Assembly (NCBI GenBank): GCA_910577825.1
Contig: CAJTOK010000035.1
Location: 1 to 38,358 of the forward strand
Length of the DNA: 38,358 nt
Direction of reading: 5' to 3'
Source: an uncultured Lachnospiraceae bacterium
GTDB taxonomy: Bacteria > Bacillota > Clostridia > Lachnospirales > Lachnospiraceae
A program made the translations under genes and the position numbers. Below are positions 1 through 8,371 of this stretch, one piece after another; positions within the stretch are counted from its first letter, which is position 1, and each line of letters begins with the position of its first letter. The notes beneath the pieces were generated by a model. It made no database searches and was not told the origin of the DNA. It worked only from the letters and a program-made list of their open reading frames with translations.

Positions 1-1
1 T

Positions 2-74
2 GCCGATGTGGCTCAATTGGCAGAGCAGCTGATTTGTAATCAGCAGGTTATCGGTTCGAGTCCGATCATCGGCT
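2..74 (+). tRNA. tRNA-Thr (anticodon TGT)
   Basis: Full cloverleaf. Acceptor arm GCCGATG (2-8) pairs with CATCGGC (67-73) and the discriminator is T74. The anticodon loop TTTGTAA carries TGT, and the T loop has the usual GGTTCGAGTCC core. No CCA follows, so the 3' end must be added enzymatically. First of five tRNA genes in a row. Confidence 0.97.
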
Positions 75-77
75 TAT

Positions 78-159
78 GGATGGATTCCCGAGTGGCCAAA
101 GGGGGCAGACTGTAAATCTGTTGGCTTCGCCTTCGAAGGTTCGAATCCTTCTCCATCCA
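78..159 (+). tRNA. tRNA-Tyr (anticodon GTA)
   Basis: Class II tRNA with a long variable arm. Acceptor GGATGGA (78-84) pairs with TCCATCC (152-158), discriminator A159. The anticodon loop CTGTAAA contains GTA. Only three bases separate it from tRNA-Thr, so the two are very probably cotranscribed. CCA is not encoded. Confidence 0.97.
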
Positions 160-227
160 TTTAACATAAGATAAATTAGTTATATTAATAATAATTTTGT
201 ATATAATTTTATAAAGATTATATTTAA

Positions 228-301
228 CGCGGGGTGGAGCAGCTAGGAAGCTCGTCGGGCTCATAACCCGAAGGTCATAGGTTCAAATCCTGTCCCCGCC
301 A
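228..301 (+). tRNA. initiator tRNA-fMet (anticodon CAT)
   Basis: Anticodon CAT sits on a stem carrying the three consecutive G-C pairs (GGG/CCC) diagnostic of initiator tRNA. The acceptor begins CGCGGGG (228-234) and pairs with CCCCGC (294-299), leaving C228 opposite C300. Positions 1 and 72 are therefore unpaired, as expected for an initiator, but as C-C rather than the common C-A. Discriminator A301; no CCA encoded. Confidence 0.95.
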
Positions 302-332
302 TTTATTAGATATCTCTGTTAAGGTGTCTAAT

Positions 333-405
<73 letters not shown>

Positions 406-431
406 TTGTGCCTGCAGGTGTCAGGCATGAT

Positions 432-504
432 GGGATACTAGCTCAGTTGGTAGAGCACTTGACTTTTAATCAAGTTGTCGGGGGTTCGACTCCCCCGTGT
501 CTCA
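432..504 (+). tRNA. tRNA-Lys (anticodon TTT)
   Basis: Acceptor GGGATAC (432-438) pairs with GTGTCTC (497-503) including G-U pairs, discriminator A504. The anticodon loop CTTTTAA contains TTT. Last tRNA of the array and followed directly by a terminator hairpin. CCA is not encoded. Confidence 0.97.
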
Positions 505-509
505 TTTGG

Positions 510-538
510 AACCAGTAGCTTATGTTACTGGTTTTTTT
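510..538 (+). terminator. Rho-independent terminator of the tRNA array
   Basis: Stem AACCAGTA (510-517) pairs with TACTGGTT (526-533) and is followed by a T-run to 538. It lies six bases after tRNA-Lys and ends transcription of the tRNA cluster. Confidence 0.85.
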
Positions 539-560
539 GCTTTATAGGAGAAGAATAATT

Positions 561-905
561 ATGAAGGAAAGGGAAGAAATATTAGAATATGGGTTGTTAT
601 TTGATGATGTATACATAGACGCACCTTTTCATGATAACAACTGGATACTATTGAGATATAAGAAAAACAAAAAAGCTTTTGCATGGACATATGAAAGGAA
701 TGGATATATATGTGTTAATGTCAAGGCAGATACCCGGTGGAGGGATTTTTGGAGAGATACGTATAAAGCAGTGCAGCCAGGATACCACCAGAATAAAGAA
801 CACTGGAATACTATAATACTTGATGGAAGTATACCAGATAATGATATAAAAAGAATGATTGCAGAAAGTTATGATTTAATTGTTGGAAAGAAACATAAAT
901 TTTAA
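561..905 (+). CDS. MmcQ/YjbR family protein (CyaY-like fold)
   Basis: A 114-aa soluble protein starting at ATG 561, ten bases after a GGAG ribosome binding site inside TATAGGAG. An ATG 39 bases upstream is in frame but lies within the tRNA terminator and has no ribosome binding site. The C-terminal half holds the block typical of the MmcQ/YjbR (DUF419) family: an AVQPGYHQNKEHWNTIILDG segment at about residues 73-92, then a ...ESYDLIV tail. Length matches the family, usually about 115 aa. The family has been linked to DNA binding by fold similarity, but its cellular role is not established. It stands alone between the tRNA array and the Lrp-type regulator. Confidence 0.8.
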   Translation: MKEREEILEYGLLFDDVYIDAPFHDNNWILLRYKKNKKAFAWTYERNGYICVNVKADTRWRDFWRDTYKAVQPGYHQNKEHWNTIILDGSIPDNDIKRMIAESYDLIVGKKHKF

Positions 906-920
906 TTAGTATTTCATCCC

Positions 921-949
921 TTGCCCGTAATAGATAAACAGACTATAAT
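921..949 (+). promoter_or_regulatory. sigma-A-type promoter of the Lrp/AsnC gene
   Basis: TTGCCC (921-926), a 17-bp spacer, then a perfect TATAAT (944-949). It lies 42 bases upstream of the regulator's start codon and is the only good promoter in this gap. Confidence 0.65.
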
Positions 950-991
950 GGAAGTAGTGTTTGATATTGTATTTATAGGGAGGGATATAAT

Positions 992-1438
992 ATGAAGAAT
1001 AATGAACTTGATAATATTGACAGGCAGATTATAATGATGCTCCAGGAAAATGCAAGAATGTCTTTAAAAGAAATTGCAGAAAAAGTTTTTTTATCTTCTC
1101 CTGCTGTTTCGGTAAGAATTGATAATCTTGTGTATAATGGATATATACAGGGGTTTCATGCTTATGTAGACCCTGTGAAGCTTGGCTACCATATTAAGGC
1201 ATTTATTAATCTTGAAGTATCACCTGTTGATAAAAAAGAATTTTATCCATATATCAAGGAATGTAAAAATGTTATTGAATGTAATTGTGTTACAGGTGAT
1301 TATTCAATGCTTTTAGAAGTGTTATTCCAGAGCACAGATGAATTAGACCAGTTTATAGGTGAATTACAACGGTATGGACGGACAAAAACCCTTATAGTTT
1401 TTTCAACTTCTGTAGAACACAGGGAAATACAAATATAA
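992..1438 (+). CDS. Lrp/AsnC family transcriptional regulator
   Basis: A 148-aa protein. Residues about 5-64 form the winged helix-turn-helix of the Lrp/AsnC family (LDNIDRQIIMMLQENARMS at the N-terminus, then a recognition helix around SSPAVSVRIDNL). Residues about 66-140 form the alpha/beta RAM effector domain with the family's GDYSMLLEV core. Such proteins assemble as dimers or octamers and usually sense amino acids. Start ATG 992 follows AGGGAGGGA. It has its own promoter and is closed by a strong terminator, so it is monocistronic; no neighbouring amino-acid gene reveals its targets. Confidence 0.9.
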   Translation: MKNNELDNIDRQIIMMLQENARMSLKEIAEKVFLSSPAVSVRIDNLVYNGYIQGFHAYVDPVKLGYHIKAFINLEVSPVDKKEFYPYIKECKNVIECNCVTGDYSMLLEVLFQSTDELDQFIGELQRYGRTKTLIVFSTSVEHREIQI

Positions 1439-1442
1439 AAGT

Positions 1443-1487
1443 AAAACAGCAGGTTATAGTATTAAATTTTATGGCCTGCTGTTTTTA
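1443..1487 (+). terminator. Rho-independent terminator after the Lrp/AsnC gene
   Basis: A ten-base stem, AAACAGCAGG against CCTGCTGTTT, with a roughly 20-base AT-rich loop and a T-run. It starts just after the stop codon at 1438. Confidence 0.85.
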
Positions 1488-1515
1488 ATTTGGTCTAATT
1501 TTTTTATAAAGGGTA

Positions 1516-1544
1516 TTGACAATTAATTGTTTATAGTGTATATA
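1516..1544 (+). promoter_or_regulatory. Promoter with embedded palindrome for the GntR-ABC operon
   Basis: Consensus TTGACA (1516-1521), exactly 17 bp, then TATATA (1539-1544). A perfect 12-bp palindrome, ACAATTAATTGT (1519-1530), covers the end of the -35 box and half the spacer. Downstream, the heptamer AACAGTT occurs twice (1554-1560 and 1568-1574) as a direct repeat 14 bp apart. The palindrome is where a repressor would block RNA polymerase; the GntR protein encoded next is the obvious candidate (inference). Confidence 0.75.
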
Positions 1545-1593
1545 TAACATATGAACAGTTTATATAAAACAGTTACTGGGGAGGTGGTTATAT

Positions 1594-1974
1594 TTGAGGA
1601 TAATGCAAAATTCAGGAGTTCCTATATACCAGCAGATAGCTGGACAATTCAAGGAAGATATCCTTGCAGGAAAGTTTAAACAGGGTGAGTATCTCCCATC
1701 AATCAGGGGATTGGCAAAGGACTTAAGAATTAGTGTTATTACAACCATGAAAGCGTATGAGGAGCTTGAAAAGAACGGGCTTGTAACAGCAGTCCAGGGC
1801 AAAGGTTATTATGTTAATGCACAGGATAATGAAATGTTAAGGGAGCAGCATATGAGGAAGATGGAAGAATATTTATTAAATGCTATATCAGCAGCAAAAA
1901 TTGCTAATGTTTCAAGCAGTGAACTTATAGAGATATTAAAAATGTTAATTGAAACAGAGGAAAATGAAGAATAA
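1594..1974 (+). CDS. GntR family regulator, YtrA subfamily
   Basis: A 126-aa protein. Residues about 5-75 are the GntR winged helix (PIYQQIAGQFKEDILAGKFK, then LPSIRGLAKDL and the GLVTAVQGKGYYV wing). It has only a short helical tail of about 50 residues, the hallmark of the YtrA subfamily, which usually represses an adjacent ABC transporter operon. The start is taken as TTG 1594 because the strong GGGGAGGTGG at 1578-1587 sits at correct distance from it; ATG 1603 is an alternative. It heads an operon with an ATPase (17 bp gap) and two membrane proteins, as in Bacillus ytrA-type operons. Autoregulation through the upstream palindrome is likely. Confidence 0.9.
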   Translation: MRIMQNSGVPIYQQIAGQFKEDILAGKFKQGEYLPSIRGLAKDLRISVITTMKAYEELEKNGLVTAVQGKGYYVNAQDNEMLREQHMRKMEEYLLNAISAAKIANVSSSELIEILKMLIETEENEE

Positions 1975-1991
1975 AAATAAGGAGTAAAAAT

Positions 1992-2879
1992 ATGTATAGA
2001 AGTAATGTAATAAATATTGATAATTTATCTAAGAAATTCAAGGCTTTTGAATTGAATATACCATCATTAAATATTCCTAAAGGATTTGCTACTGCACTTA
2101 TTGGCGAAAATGGTGCAGGGAAAAGTACGTTTATAAATATACTGGCAGGAGTACGCCTTGATTATAAAGGCAGTATAGATTATTTTGATGGTGAAAAGAA
2201 TGAGCAGGTAATACGTGAAAATATAGGGTATACAGGTTCTGGAAATTATTTTATGCCACATTGGACTGTATCACAGATTGCAGGTGCAAGTGAACTTTTA
2301 TTTGATAAGTTTAACAGAAGTAAGTTTTACCAGCTCTGTGGAATGCTTGGGATAGATGTTAATGGGGTTAAAAAGAAAAATAAAGGCTTTAGTAAGTTAT
2401 CAGATGGAATGAAGATGAAAGTAATACTTGCAAATGTGTTTGCAAGGGAAACCAAAATGCTTCTTCTGGATGAGCCTGCTTCACCACTTGACCCCCTTAT
2501 GAGAGATAAATTATGCCAGATGTTAAGGGAATATATAGAAGCAGGAAATGGTGATAACAGTGTGTTATTTTCCACACATAATATTTCTGATATGGAAAAT
2601 GTAACAGATTATGCAGTTATAATGGAAAAGGGAAAAGTCGTGGAACAGGGTTTTGTTGAAGATTTAAAAGAAAAATATATTCTTGTCAAGGGTGATAATG
2701 AAGATGCAGATAAGGCAAAGGATATATTATTCAGTTTCCAGAAAAGCAATTATGGGTTTGAGGGATTGTGCCTTGCAGAAAATATTGATAAACTTGCAGG
2801 ATTAAATGTATCAAAAGAAGTGCCCGAGCTTTCACAGATTAGTATTGCTATTATGAAGAAATACACACAGCTTACATAA
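1992..2879 (+). CDS. ABC transporter ATP-binding protein (YtrB-like)
   Basis: A 295-aa ABC ATPase. Walker A is GENGAGKST at residues 38-46, a divergent signature LSDGM lies near residue 139, Walker B is LLLDEPASPLD near 157-167, and the H-loop is STHNIS near 198. A C-terminal extension of about 70 residues follows the ATPase core, as in the YtrB/BcrA groups. It would power export or sensing through the two membrane proteins encoded next. Second gene of the GntR-controlled operon, with AAGGAG upstream of ATG 1992. The substrate is unknown; relatives in Firmicutes respond to cell-wall-active compounds. Confidence 0.9.
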   Translation: MYRSNVINIDNLSKKFKAFELNIPSLNIPKGFATALIGENGAGKSTFINILAGVRLDYKGSIDYFDGEKNEQVIRENIGYTGSGNYFMPHWTVSQIAGASELLFDKFNRSKFYQLCGMLGIDVNGVKKKNKGFSKLSDGMKMKVILANVFARETKMLLLDEPASPLDPLMRDKLCQMLREYIEAGNGDNSVLFSTHNISDMENVTDYAVIMEKGKVVEQGFVEDLKEKYILVKGDNEDADKAKDILFSFQKSNYGFEGLCLAENIDKLAGLNVSKEVPELSQISIAIMKKYTQLT

Positions 2880-2912
2880 AAAGAATTTATTAAAATAGAA
2901 AAGAGGTTATTT

Positions 2913-3533
2913 ATGAAAAAATGTATAGAAAGTTACCATATGTTTTTTCCAGACAGGATATTTAGTATTTTATTATATATAGTATATCCTTTGATTGTGT
3001 GGGGGATTTTATTTATAGAAAATATATTTGTAAATAATAGTTATATTATTTTGCTGACTGCACCAGCATTGGTTTTATTTATAGAATGTATGGCAGATTT
3101 ATTTGTATTTGCCGGGTATGCTAAAAAGGATAGTGGAAGGAATGAATATTTAAAAACATCAGTAAGGTATATGCAGATGTTAAAAAGAGCTTTTGTTTCA
3201 GATATAATAAGAAGGATTTTAAGCATATTATTTATAATATTTATAGTATCATCAGTTTTAAAAGCTCCATTTAATATAAGCATTTTTGCAGCAATTTCGG
3301 TTAATTTTTTTATAACTGCTGCCCTTTGCATTTTAAGGTTTTTTGATTTTTTTACAGCTTATTATTTTATAACAAGCATTATATTATTATTATATGTTGT
3401 TTTCTGTATAATTGTATTTATAAGGAATCTTTTTATATTGGCCAGTATAATAATGGCGGTATTAAGCATTTTTTTAATATTATTCCATACCAGTATTTTA
3501 TTTAAAGCTATAAAGGAGGGTTATTATGATTAA
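2913..3533 (+). CDS. ABC transporter membrane subunit, six helices
   Basis: A 206-aa, very hydrophobic protein with about six predicted transmembrane segments (roughly residues 17-37, 43-66, 100-118, 122-142, 147-168 and 170-198) and a short basic loop between the second and third. No soluble domain. Its place between an ABC ATPase and another membrane protein, with its stop overlapping the next start by eight bases, makes it a permease subunit. The sequence itself shows no family signature I can name. The coding region is exceptionally T- and A-rich, as expected for membrane helices in this genome. Confidence 0.65.
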   Translation: MKKCIESYHMFFPDRIFSILLYIVYPLIVWGILFIENIFVNNSYIILLTAPALVLFIECMADLFVFAGYAKKDSGRNEYLKTSVRYMQMLKRAFVSDIIRRILSILFIIFIVSSVLKAPFNISIFAAISVNFFITAALCILRFFDFFTAYYFITSIILLLYVVFCIIVFIRNLFILASIIMAVLSIFLILFHTSILFKAIKEGYYD

Positions 3534-4161
3534 CAATTTTAAACTTATTAAATATGGATACCAGTTTAAATTAAGTATGGTTTGTTCAGTGCTTTTTATG
3601 TTAATGGGAATTGCAGTTTTATCTTTTTTTGATTTTTATAAAGGCCCGTCTATGTACCTGGTATTTTATTGCAGTTTTTTATTTGTTATACAAGTTTCAA
3701 ATACACTTACGGCTTCTGGCATGATAAAGTCTTCTCCAAGGTACAGGCAGTTCTGCCTGGGGATGCCGAGGGTAATAAACTTTATTGGGTTTTTAATAAC
3801 GGTTTCTGTATTAATGGTTATAAGGCTTATCCAGAAGGGCACTATAGATGGATTTATGAAATGTGCAGGCAATGAACTGGCAGCAACAGGTTTTATGTAT
3901 TTTATTTGTCTATTGTATATGGCGTTTGTTTATAAATTTTTCATTATTTCAGTAATATTATTTTGTATAAGCTGTAGTTTTTCAAATGTATTAGTTAATA
4001 TTATAATCCACACATATAATTTTACATTTGGACAGGGAATAGGGATTGCATTTTTATGTATGGCTGTGGGAATGGCTTTATTGGAAATTATAGGAAGGGC
4101 AGTCTATAAAATACCACCATCAAAGCTTGCACAGCCAGCTTCACTTAGAAAATATATGTAA
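3526..4161 (+). CDS. ABC transporter membrane subunit, six helices
   Basis: A 211-aa integral membrane protein with about six predicted helices. It overlaps the end of the preceding permease gene by eight bases, so the two are translationally coupled, and AAAGGAGGG lies just ahead of ATG 3526. Weakly reminiscent of the preceding protein in size and topology, suggesting a heterodimeric membrane pore for the YtrB-like ATPase. Last gene of the GntR operon; no clear terminator follows. The specific substrate cannot be deduced. Confidence 0.65.
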   Translation: MINNFKLIKYGYQFKLSMVCSVLFMLMGIAVLSFFDFYKGPSMYLVFYCSFLFVIQVSNTLTASGMIKSSPRYRQFCLGMPRVINFIGFLITVSVLMVIRLIQKGTIDGFMKCAGNELAATGFMYFICLLYMAFVYKFFIISVILFCISCSFSNVLVNIIIHTYNFTFGQGIGIAFLCMAVGMALLEIIGRAVYKIPPSKLAQPASLRKYM

Positions 4162-4268
4162 GCCTGTTAAATATAAATAAGAAAATTTCCTGGTACTATT
4201 TAAAAAAATATAGATATGTTATATAATAAATTTAATTTTTGGGATAGTATAATAAAGGAGATATGCTT

Positions 4269-5813
4269 ATGGCAAAGGATTTTTTGGAGGAGTTTATTCC
4301 TGACCTGGAAGAGTTTAAAGAAAAGACTATGGCGTTCCATAACAAGGAAATTACAGTGGCAGAGTACAAAGGTTTTTCTGGTGGTTTTGGAAGCTATGCG
4401 CAGCGTGGCGGTGAAAAGCATATGTTAAGGCTGCGTCTTGCAGGAGGGCAGGTTACAAAGGATAAATTAAAGTTTATAACAGATTTATGTGAAAAATATG
4501 ATATTGGTTTTATTAAGCTTACAACATGCCAGTCTGTACAGCTCCATAACATTGAAGCAGAAGATTTATGTGAAATGATAGAAAGTGTATGGAGGGCAGG
4601 CATGGTTTCACGTGGAGGCGGTGGTGATTTTCCACGTAATGTAATGGCTTCACCGCTTTCTGGCGTACAGGAAGGTGAAAATTTTGATGTCCTTCCTTAT
4701 GCAAAGGAGACAGCAGATTATCTTATGAATTTTATCAAATCAGTAAAATTCCCGAGGAAGCTTAAAGTCTGTTTCTCTAATTCTGCTTTAAATGAAACAC
4801 ATGCAACTTTCAGGGATATGGGATTTGTTTCACGCCCTGATGGAAAGTTTGATGTATATATTGCAGGAGGCCTTGGCAATAAACACAGGCTTGGCGTAAA
4901 AGCTGCTGAGGGTATAGAGCCATGCAAGGTGCTTTATTATGCTAAAGCAATGGTGGATACATTTATTGGATATGGCAATTATACAAACAGGGCACAGTCA
5001 AGGACAAGGTTTTTACAGGATACCCTTGGTACCAGCGGCCTTAAAAAAGCATTTCTTGATAAACTGGATAAAGCAATGGAAACGGAACAGCTTGATATAA
5101 ATCCAGGGCCATATATTATTAATAAAAAGGAAGATGGTGCCAGGGTTTCTGGAAAAAGGATTACAGCACAAAAACAAAACGGGCTTTATGCAGTATACTA
5201 CCAGCCTGTGGGTGGTAAATTAGCACCTTCAAAGTTAAGGGAGATTTACGGCGTAATAAAAGATATGGAGGATGTGGAACTGCGTATTACTCCTGAAGAA
5301 AGCCTTTATATAATTAATTGTAATGGCAAAGAAGCCCAGAAAGTTTTAGAAGTAACAGATGATGGCGCTTCAACTGTTTTTGAAAAATCGGTTGCATGTA
5401 TTGGAAACCAGGTCTGCCAAGTTGGTGTGGGGGATTCACAGGAGCTTTTAAGTTTGTGCATAGATGCTGTACGTAAGGAAAATTTTTCTGATGGTGTGCT
5501 TCCGCAAATCCGTATTTCGGGCTGCCCTTCTTCATGTGCTGCACAGCAGGTTGCCCAGATAGGGTTCAGGGGAGCTGTAAAACAGTCACCAGACGGGCCA
5601 CAAAAAGCATTTGCTATATATATGGGAGGCTGTCCTTACCAGGGAAAAGAAAGTCTTTCAGACTTTGGAAAGTCAATAATAACAGAAGTAATACCACAGT
5701 TTTTTGTGGAACTTGGAAAGATTATTTCAGCAGAGAATACTACTTATGATAAATGGATTGTGGATAACAGGGAGAAACTTGATGCACTGGTTGATAAATA
5801 TGCAGGGATGTAA
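4269..5813 (+). CDS. Nitrite/sulfite reductase, siroheme [4Fe-4S] hemoprotein
   Basis: A 514-aa ferredoxin-type siroheme reductase that transfers six electrons to sulfite or nitrite. Two half-domain repeats are visible: an N-terminal ferrodoxin-like domain (GGFGSYAQRGGEKHMLRLRL at about 38-57) and a second near 300-360. Cluster ligands are a CX5C pair at C377/C383 and a CX3C pair at C419/C423 (GCPSSC), the expected siroheme-4Fe4S arrangement. The start is ATG 4269, eight bases after AGGAG (4256-4260); the in-frame ATG at 4263 is too close to that site. No flavin domain or partner subunit is adjacent, so a ferredoxin probably donates electrons. Assimilatory use in sulfur metabolism is more likely than nitrite respiration, but sequence alone does not separate them. 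Confidence 0.88.
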   Translation: MAKDFLEEFIPDLEEFKEKTMAFHNKEITVAEYKGFSGGFGSYAQRGGEKHMLRLRLAGGQVTKDKLKFITDLCEKYDIGFIKLTTCQSVQLHNIEAEDLCEMIESVWRAGMVSRGGGGDFPRNVMASPLSGVQEGENFDVLPYAKETADYLMNFIKSVKFPRKLKVCFSNSALNETHATFRDMGFVSRPDGKFDVYIAGGLGNKHRLGVKAAEGIEPCKVLYYAKAMVDTFIGYGNYTNRAQSRTRFLQDTLGTSGLKKAFLDKLDKAMETEQLDINPGPYIINKKEDGARVSGKRITAQKQNGLYAVYYQPVGGKLAPSKLREIYGVIKDMEDVELRITPEESLYIINCNGKEAQKVLEVTDDGASTVFEKSVACIGNQVCQVGVGDSQELLSLCIDAVRKENFSDGVLPQIRISGCPSSCAAQQVAQIGFRGAVKQSPDGPQKAFAIYMGGCPYQGKESLSDFGKSIITEVIPQFFVELGKIISAENTTYDKWIVDNREKLDALVDKYAGM

Positions 5814-5820
5814 TTTATAA

Positions 5821-5900
5821 CCAGGGTTTAACCTCATTAAGTAATACCTTTAAAACCCGGCTTTAAGCTGTATTTCTGGAATTTACTTAATGAGGCTGTT
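5821..5900. terminator. Convergent intergenic inverted repeats (probable bidirectional terminator)
   Basis: A perfect 13-bp inverted repeat, CCTCATTAAGTAA (5832-5844) and TTACTTAATGAGG (5883-5895), with a 38-base loop. A second stem, CC-GGGTTT (5821-5829, one bulged A) with AAACCCGG (5853-5860), interleaves with it: its right arm lies inside the loop of the first, and the first's left arm lies inside its own loop. It separates the convergent reductase and 811-aa ABC genes. A TTTT follows on the plus strand; the T-run is weak. Confidence 0.55.
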
Positions 5901-5935
5901 TTATAAATAAAATATATTAATTGATAAAATAAGTT

Positions 5936-8371
5936 TTATCCTTTAACAGCAAGTGTTGCAGGAGGTTTTGAAAGTATTCCATATACTGGAAGTATACTGA
6001 TTATTGCATGGGCAGTGTATATTACTGTTATAAGCAGGAGTACAGCCCACCATGGGAATAGCATTGTAATTCCAAGAGAAGGGATACTTCCTATAAATTT
6101 AATAACTCCACTTGTAACCAGGACTGATGGAAGTGAAGTATATGAGGTAAGCAGTATTATTTCAATTATATATGATTTGAGTATGCTTCCTTTTGAGATA
6201 CCAAGCAGGCTGTATACAGTAAGTTCTTCACTGCGTGATATAGCATTGGATTTGATTGTGAAATAAACCATAATTATGGATATTGCAACAACTGCTATAG
6301 TAACAAGGCTGCTTGCATCTGCATCACCTGCATTTGCTTCACGGTAAGCTTTGATTTCATCATTATGTGGTATTGTAAGGCTCATTTTAAATACATTCAT
6401 GCTTTTGTCTTTAATTCCCTTTAATTTGTTAATTGCAGATTTTGGATTGTCTGAATAAACCATACAGGTTTTAAACTCGAAAATCATTAAGTCACGTATA
6501 TTTAAGCAGCCCCTGTCTGATAGTACATAATCTACACCAATATCATCTGTAAATTTGCCAGTAATATTGTATATGTTTTTATAGTCATCACCAATCCTGT
6601 ATTCTGTATCTGTTTCAAGTTTCAGGGAATCGTAAAGCCCGTCCCTTATAAGGATTTCATTATCTGCAAGTTTGACATTATCATATTTTCCGGGATATTC
6701 TTTTTTTAGTTCATCAAGGCTTGCAATTTTATAACCCTTTTGTGGGAATCCAAGTAATATATTCTGTCCGCAGTAAAGGGCTGGCTCATGGGTATCACTT
6801 ATACCGGCAATTTTCATTTCAACTTTATAACGGGGGGTTTTTAATGTAGCCCCGATAAAGTTTTCTGGCGTTTTAAAGTTTGTTGTTACAACGCCTTTTG
6901 ATGCTATAAGATTTTTGACAACCTGCAGGTCAAGTACTACTTCATTTCTTAGTTCTGGCATTTTGCCATAAACCAGGTCTTCCTTTTTTAAGAAATCTAA
7001 CGGAACATATGAAGCTTTATATACAGTCTGCTTCAGGTTTTTAATCTGTTCAAAGCCCTCACCAGTAATAGATACATTGCCATCTGGTGTAAAAAATGTA
7101 TAGCCATAATCATTGCCATCAAGGTATTTCCAGGCAAACCCGAGGACTTTAAGATGGTCGCCATGGTCAAAAACAGAGATATTATTAAAATCTATCCTGG
7201 CATAATGTGAATCTGTGGAAACAATTTTTTCTTCACTTATAGAAACCATATTTGTAAATTTCGCAGTAGTAATAGAAAGCATTACGGCAGCAGCAATTAG
7301 TATTATTGTAATAAATATCTGTTTCTTTCCCATAAGGCGTATATTTGACATGGCAATACGCCAGATTTCATGGAACGGGAGTTTGGCGTTTCCTTTGGAT
7401 GGAAGTCTTTCTAAGTCATATGACAAATTTTCTATTTCTTCCATTTCAAGTGATGGACGCTCTGTGTCAAGTATCTGTATTCCATTTTCCTCACCTTCAA
7501 AAATAATGTCATAGTCTGAAAGATTCTGTATATAAAGTTTTCCATCTTTCCATACCATGTTCATATTAATAGATGGAGGAGCTTCGTGTTTCTTGTAATA
7601 AATATTAAACCTGGAATAGCCATTTTCAATGTTATCTGGTTCAAATTCTTTAAGGTATATATTTGAATCATCGCTGCGTTCATATGTGCTGGCTGTATTA
7701 TTTTCATCACGTACTACTTTTCCATCACATATTTCAATAATCCTGTCGCCAAAAAACTTTGCAATCCTTTTTTCATGGGTAACAAGAAGCACAAGACACT
7801 CTTTAGATATTTTTTTCAGTATTGTCATTGTACGTATTGTATTTTCTTCATCAAGGTTGCCTGTAGGTTCATCGGCAAGAATTATATCAGGTGCTTTTAC
7901 AAGTGCCCTTGCTATTGATACACGCTGCTGCTGTCCTCCTGAAAGCTTTGAAACAGGCTTGTTTTTATATTTGCTTATGCCAAGAAGGCCAAGTATATAT
8001 TTTGTGCGCTCATCTTTTTCTTTTTCAGATAAATTATAGCGGTTAAGTGCAATTTTGACATTATAACTTACACTGTAGTCTTTTAAGAGATAATAATTCT
8101 GGAATATATATCCAAAATGTTCATTGCGTACTGGCTCAATCTGTTTTTGCTTATAACTTTTTAGTACAGTGTCATTAATCTGGAGTGTACCTTCTGCAAA
8201 ATCATCAAGCCCGCCTATTGTGTTAAGAAGTGTAGTTTTGCCAGAACCACTTTCACCAAGTATACATACAAGCCCTGTGTTGCCAAATTCAAGGTTTATA
8301 TTGTTTAATACATGCTGTTCACTTTTTTTGCCTTTATTATAATATTTCTGAAGATTATTTACTTTAATCAT
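5936..8371 (-). CDS. ABC transporter: ATPase-FtsX permease fusion, intact
   Basis: An 811-aa fusion. Residues 1-225 are a MacB/LolD-type ATPase: Walker A GESGSGKT (39-46), signature LSGGQQQR near 143, Walker B ILADEPTGNLDE near 163. A linker leads to an FtsX/MacB permease with one helix near 346-370, an extracellular domain of about 280 residues, then three helices at the C-terminus. Such proteins export peptides or act in resistance to cell-envelope antibiotics. ATG 8371 is preceded by GGGAGG at eight bases and overlaps the stop of the upstream gene as ATGA. It is the intact paralog of the broken gene at 8368-10676 and probably shares its operon. Confidence 0.88.
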   Translation of the reverse strand: MIKVNNLQKYYNKGKKSEQHVLNNINLEFGNTGLVCILGESGSGKTTLLNTIGGLDDFAEGTLQINDTVLKSYKQKQIEPVRNEHFGYIFQNYYLLKDYSVSYNVKIALNRYNLSEKEKDERTKYILGLLGISKYKNKPVSKLSGGQQQRVSIARALVKAPDIILADEPTGNLDEENTIRTMTILKKISKECLVLLVTHEKRIAKFFGDRIIEICDGKVVRDENNTASTYERSDDSNIYLKEFEPDNIENGYSRFNIYYKKHEAPPSINMNMVWKDGKLYIQNLSDYDIIFEGEENGIQILDTERPSLEMEEIENLSYDLERLPSKGNAKLPFHEIWRIAMSNIRLMGKKQIFITIILIAAAVMLSITTAKFTNMVSISEEKIVSTDSHYARIDFNNISVFDHGDHLKVLGFAWKYLDGNDYGYTFFTPDGNVSITGEGFEQIKNLKQTVYKASYVPLDFLKKEDLVYGKMPELRNEVVLDLQVVKNLIASKGVVTTNFKTPENFIGATLKTPRYKVEMKIAGISDTHEPALYCGQNILLGFPQKGYKIASLDELKKEYPGKYDNVKLADNEILIRDGLYDSLKLETDTEYRIGDDYKNIYNITGKFTDDIGVDYVLSDRGCLNIRDLMIFEFKTCMVYSDNPKSAINKLKGIKDKSMNVFKMSLTIPHNDEIKAYREANAGDADASSLVTIAVVAISIIMVYFTIKSNAISRSEELTVYSLLGISKGSILKSYIIEIILLTSYTSLPSVLVTSGVIKFIGSIPSLGITMLFPWWAVLLLITVIYTAHAIISILPVYGILSKPPATLAVKG

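Noticed and set aside
4263..4268. ATG 4263 as start of the sulfite reductase
   Set aside because: It lies only two bases after AGGAG; ATG 4269 has the normal spacing.
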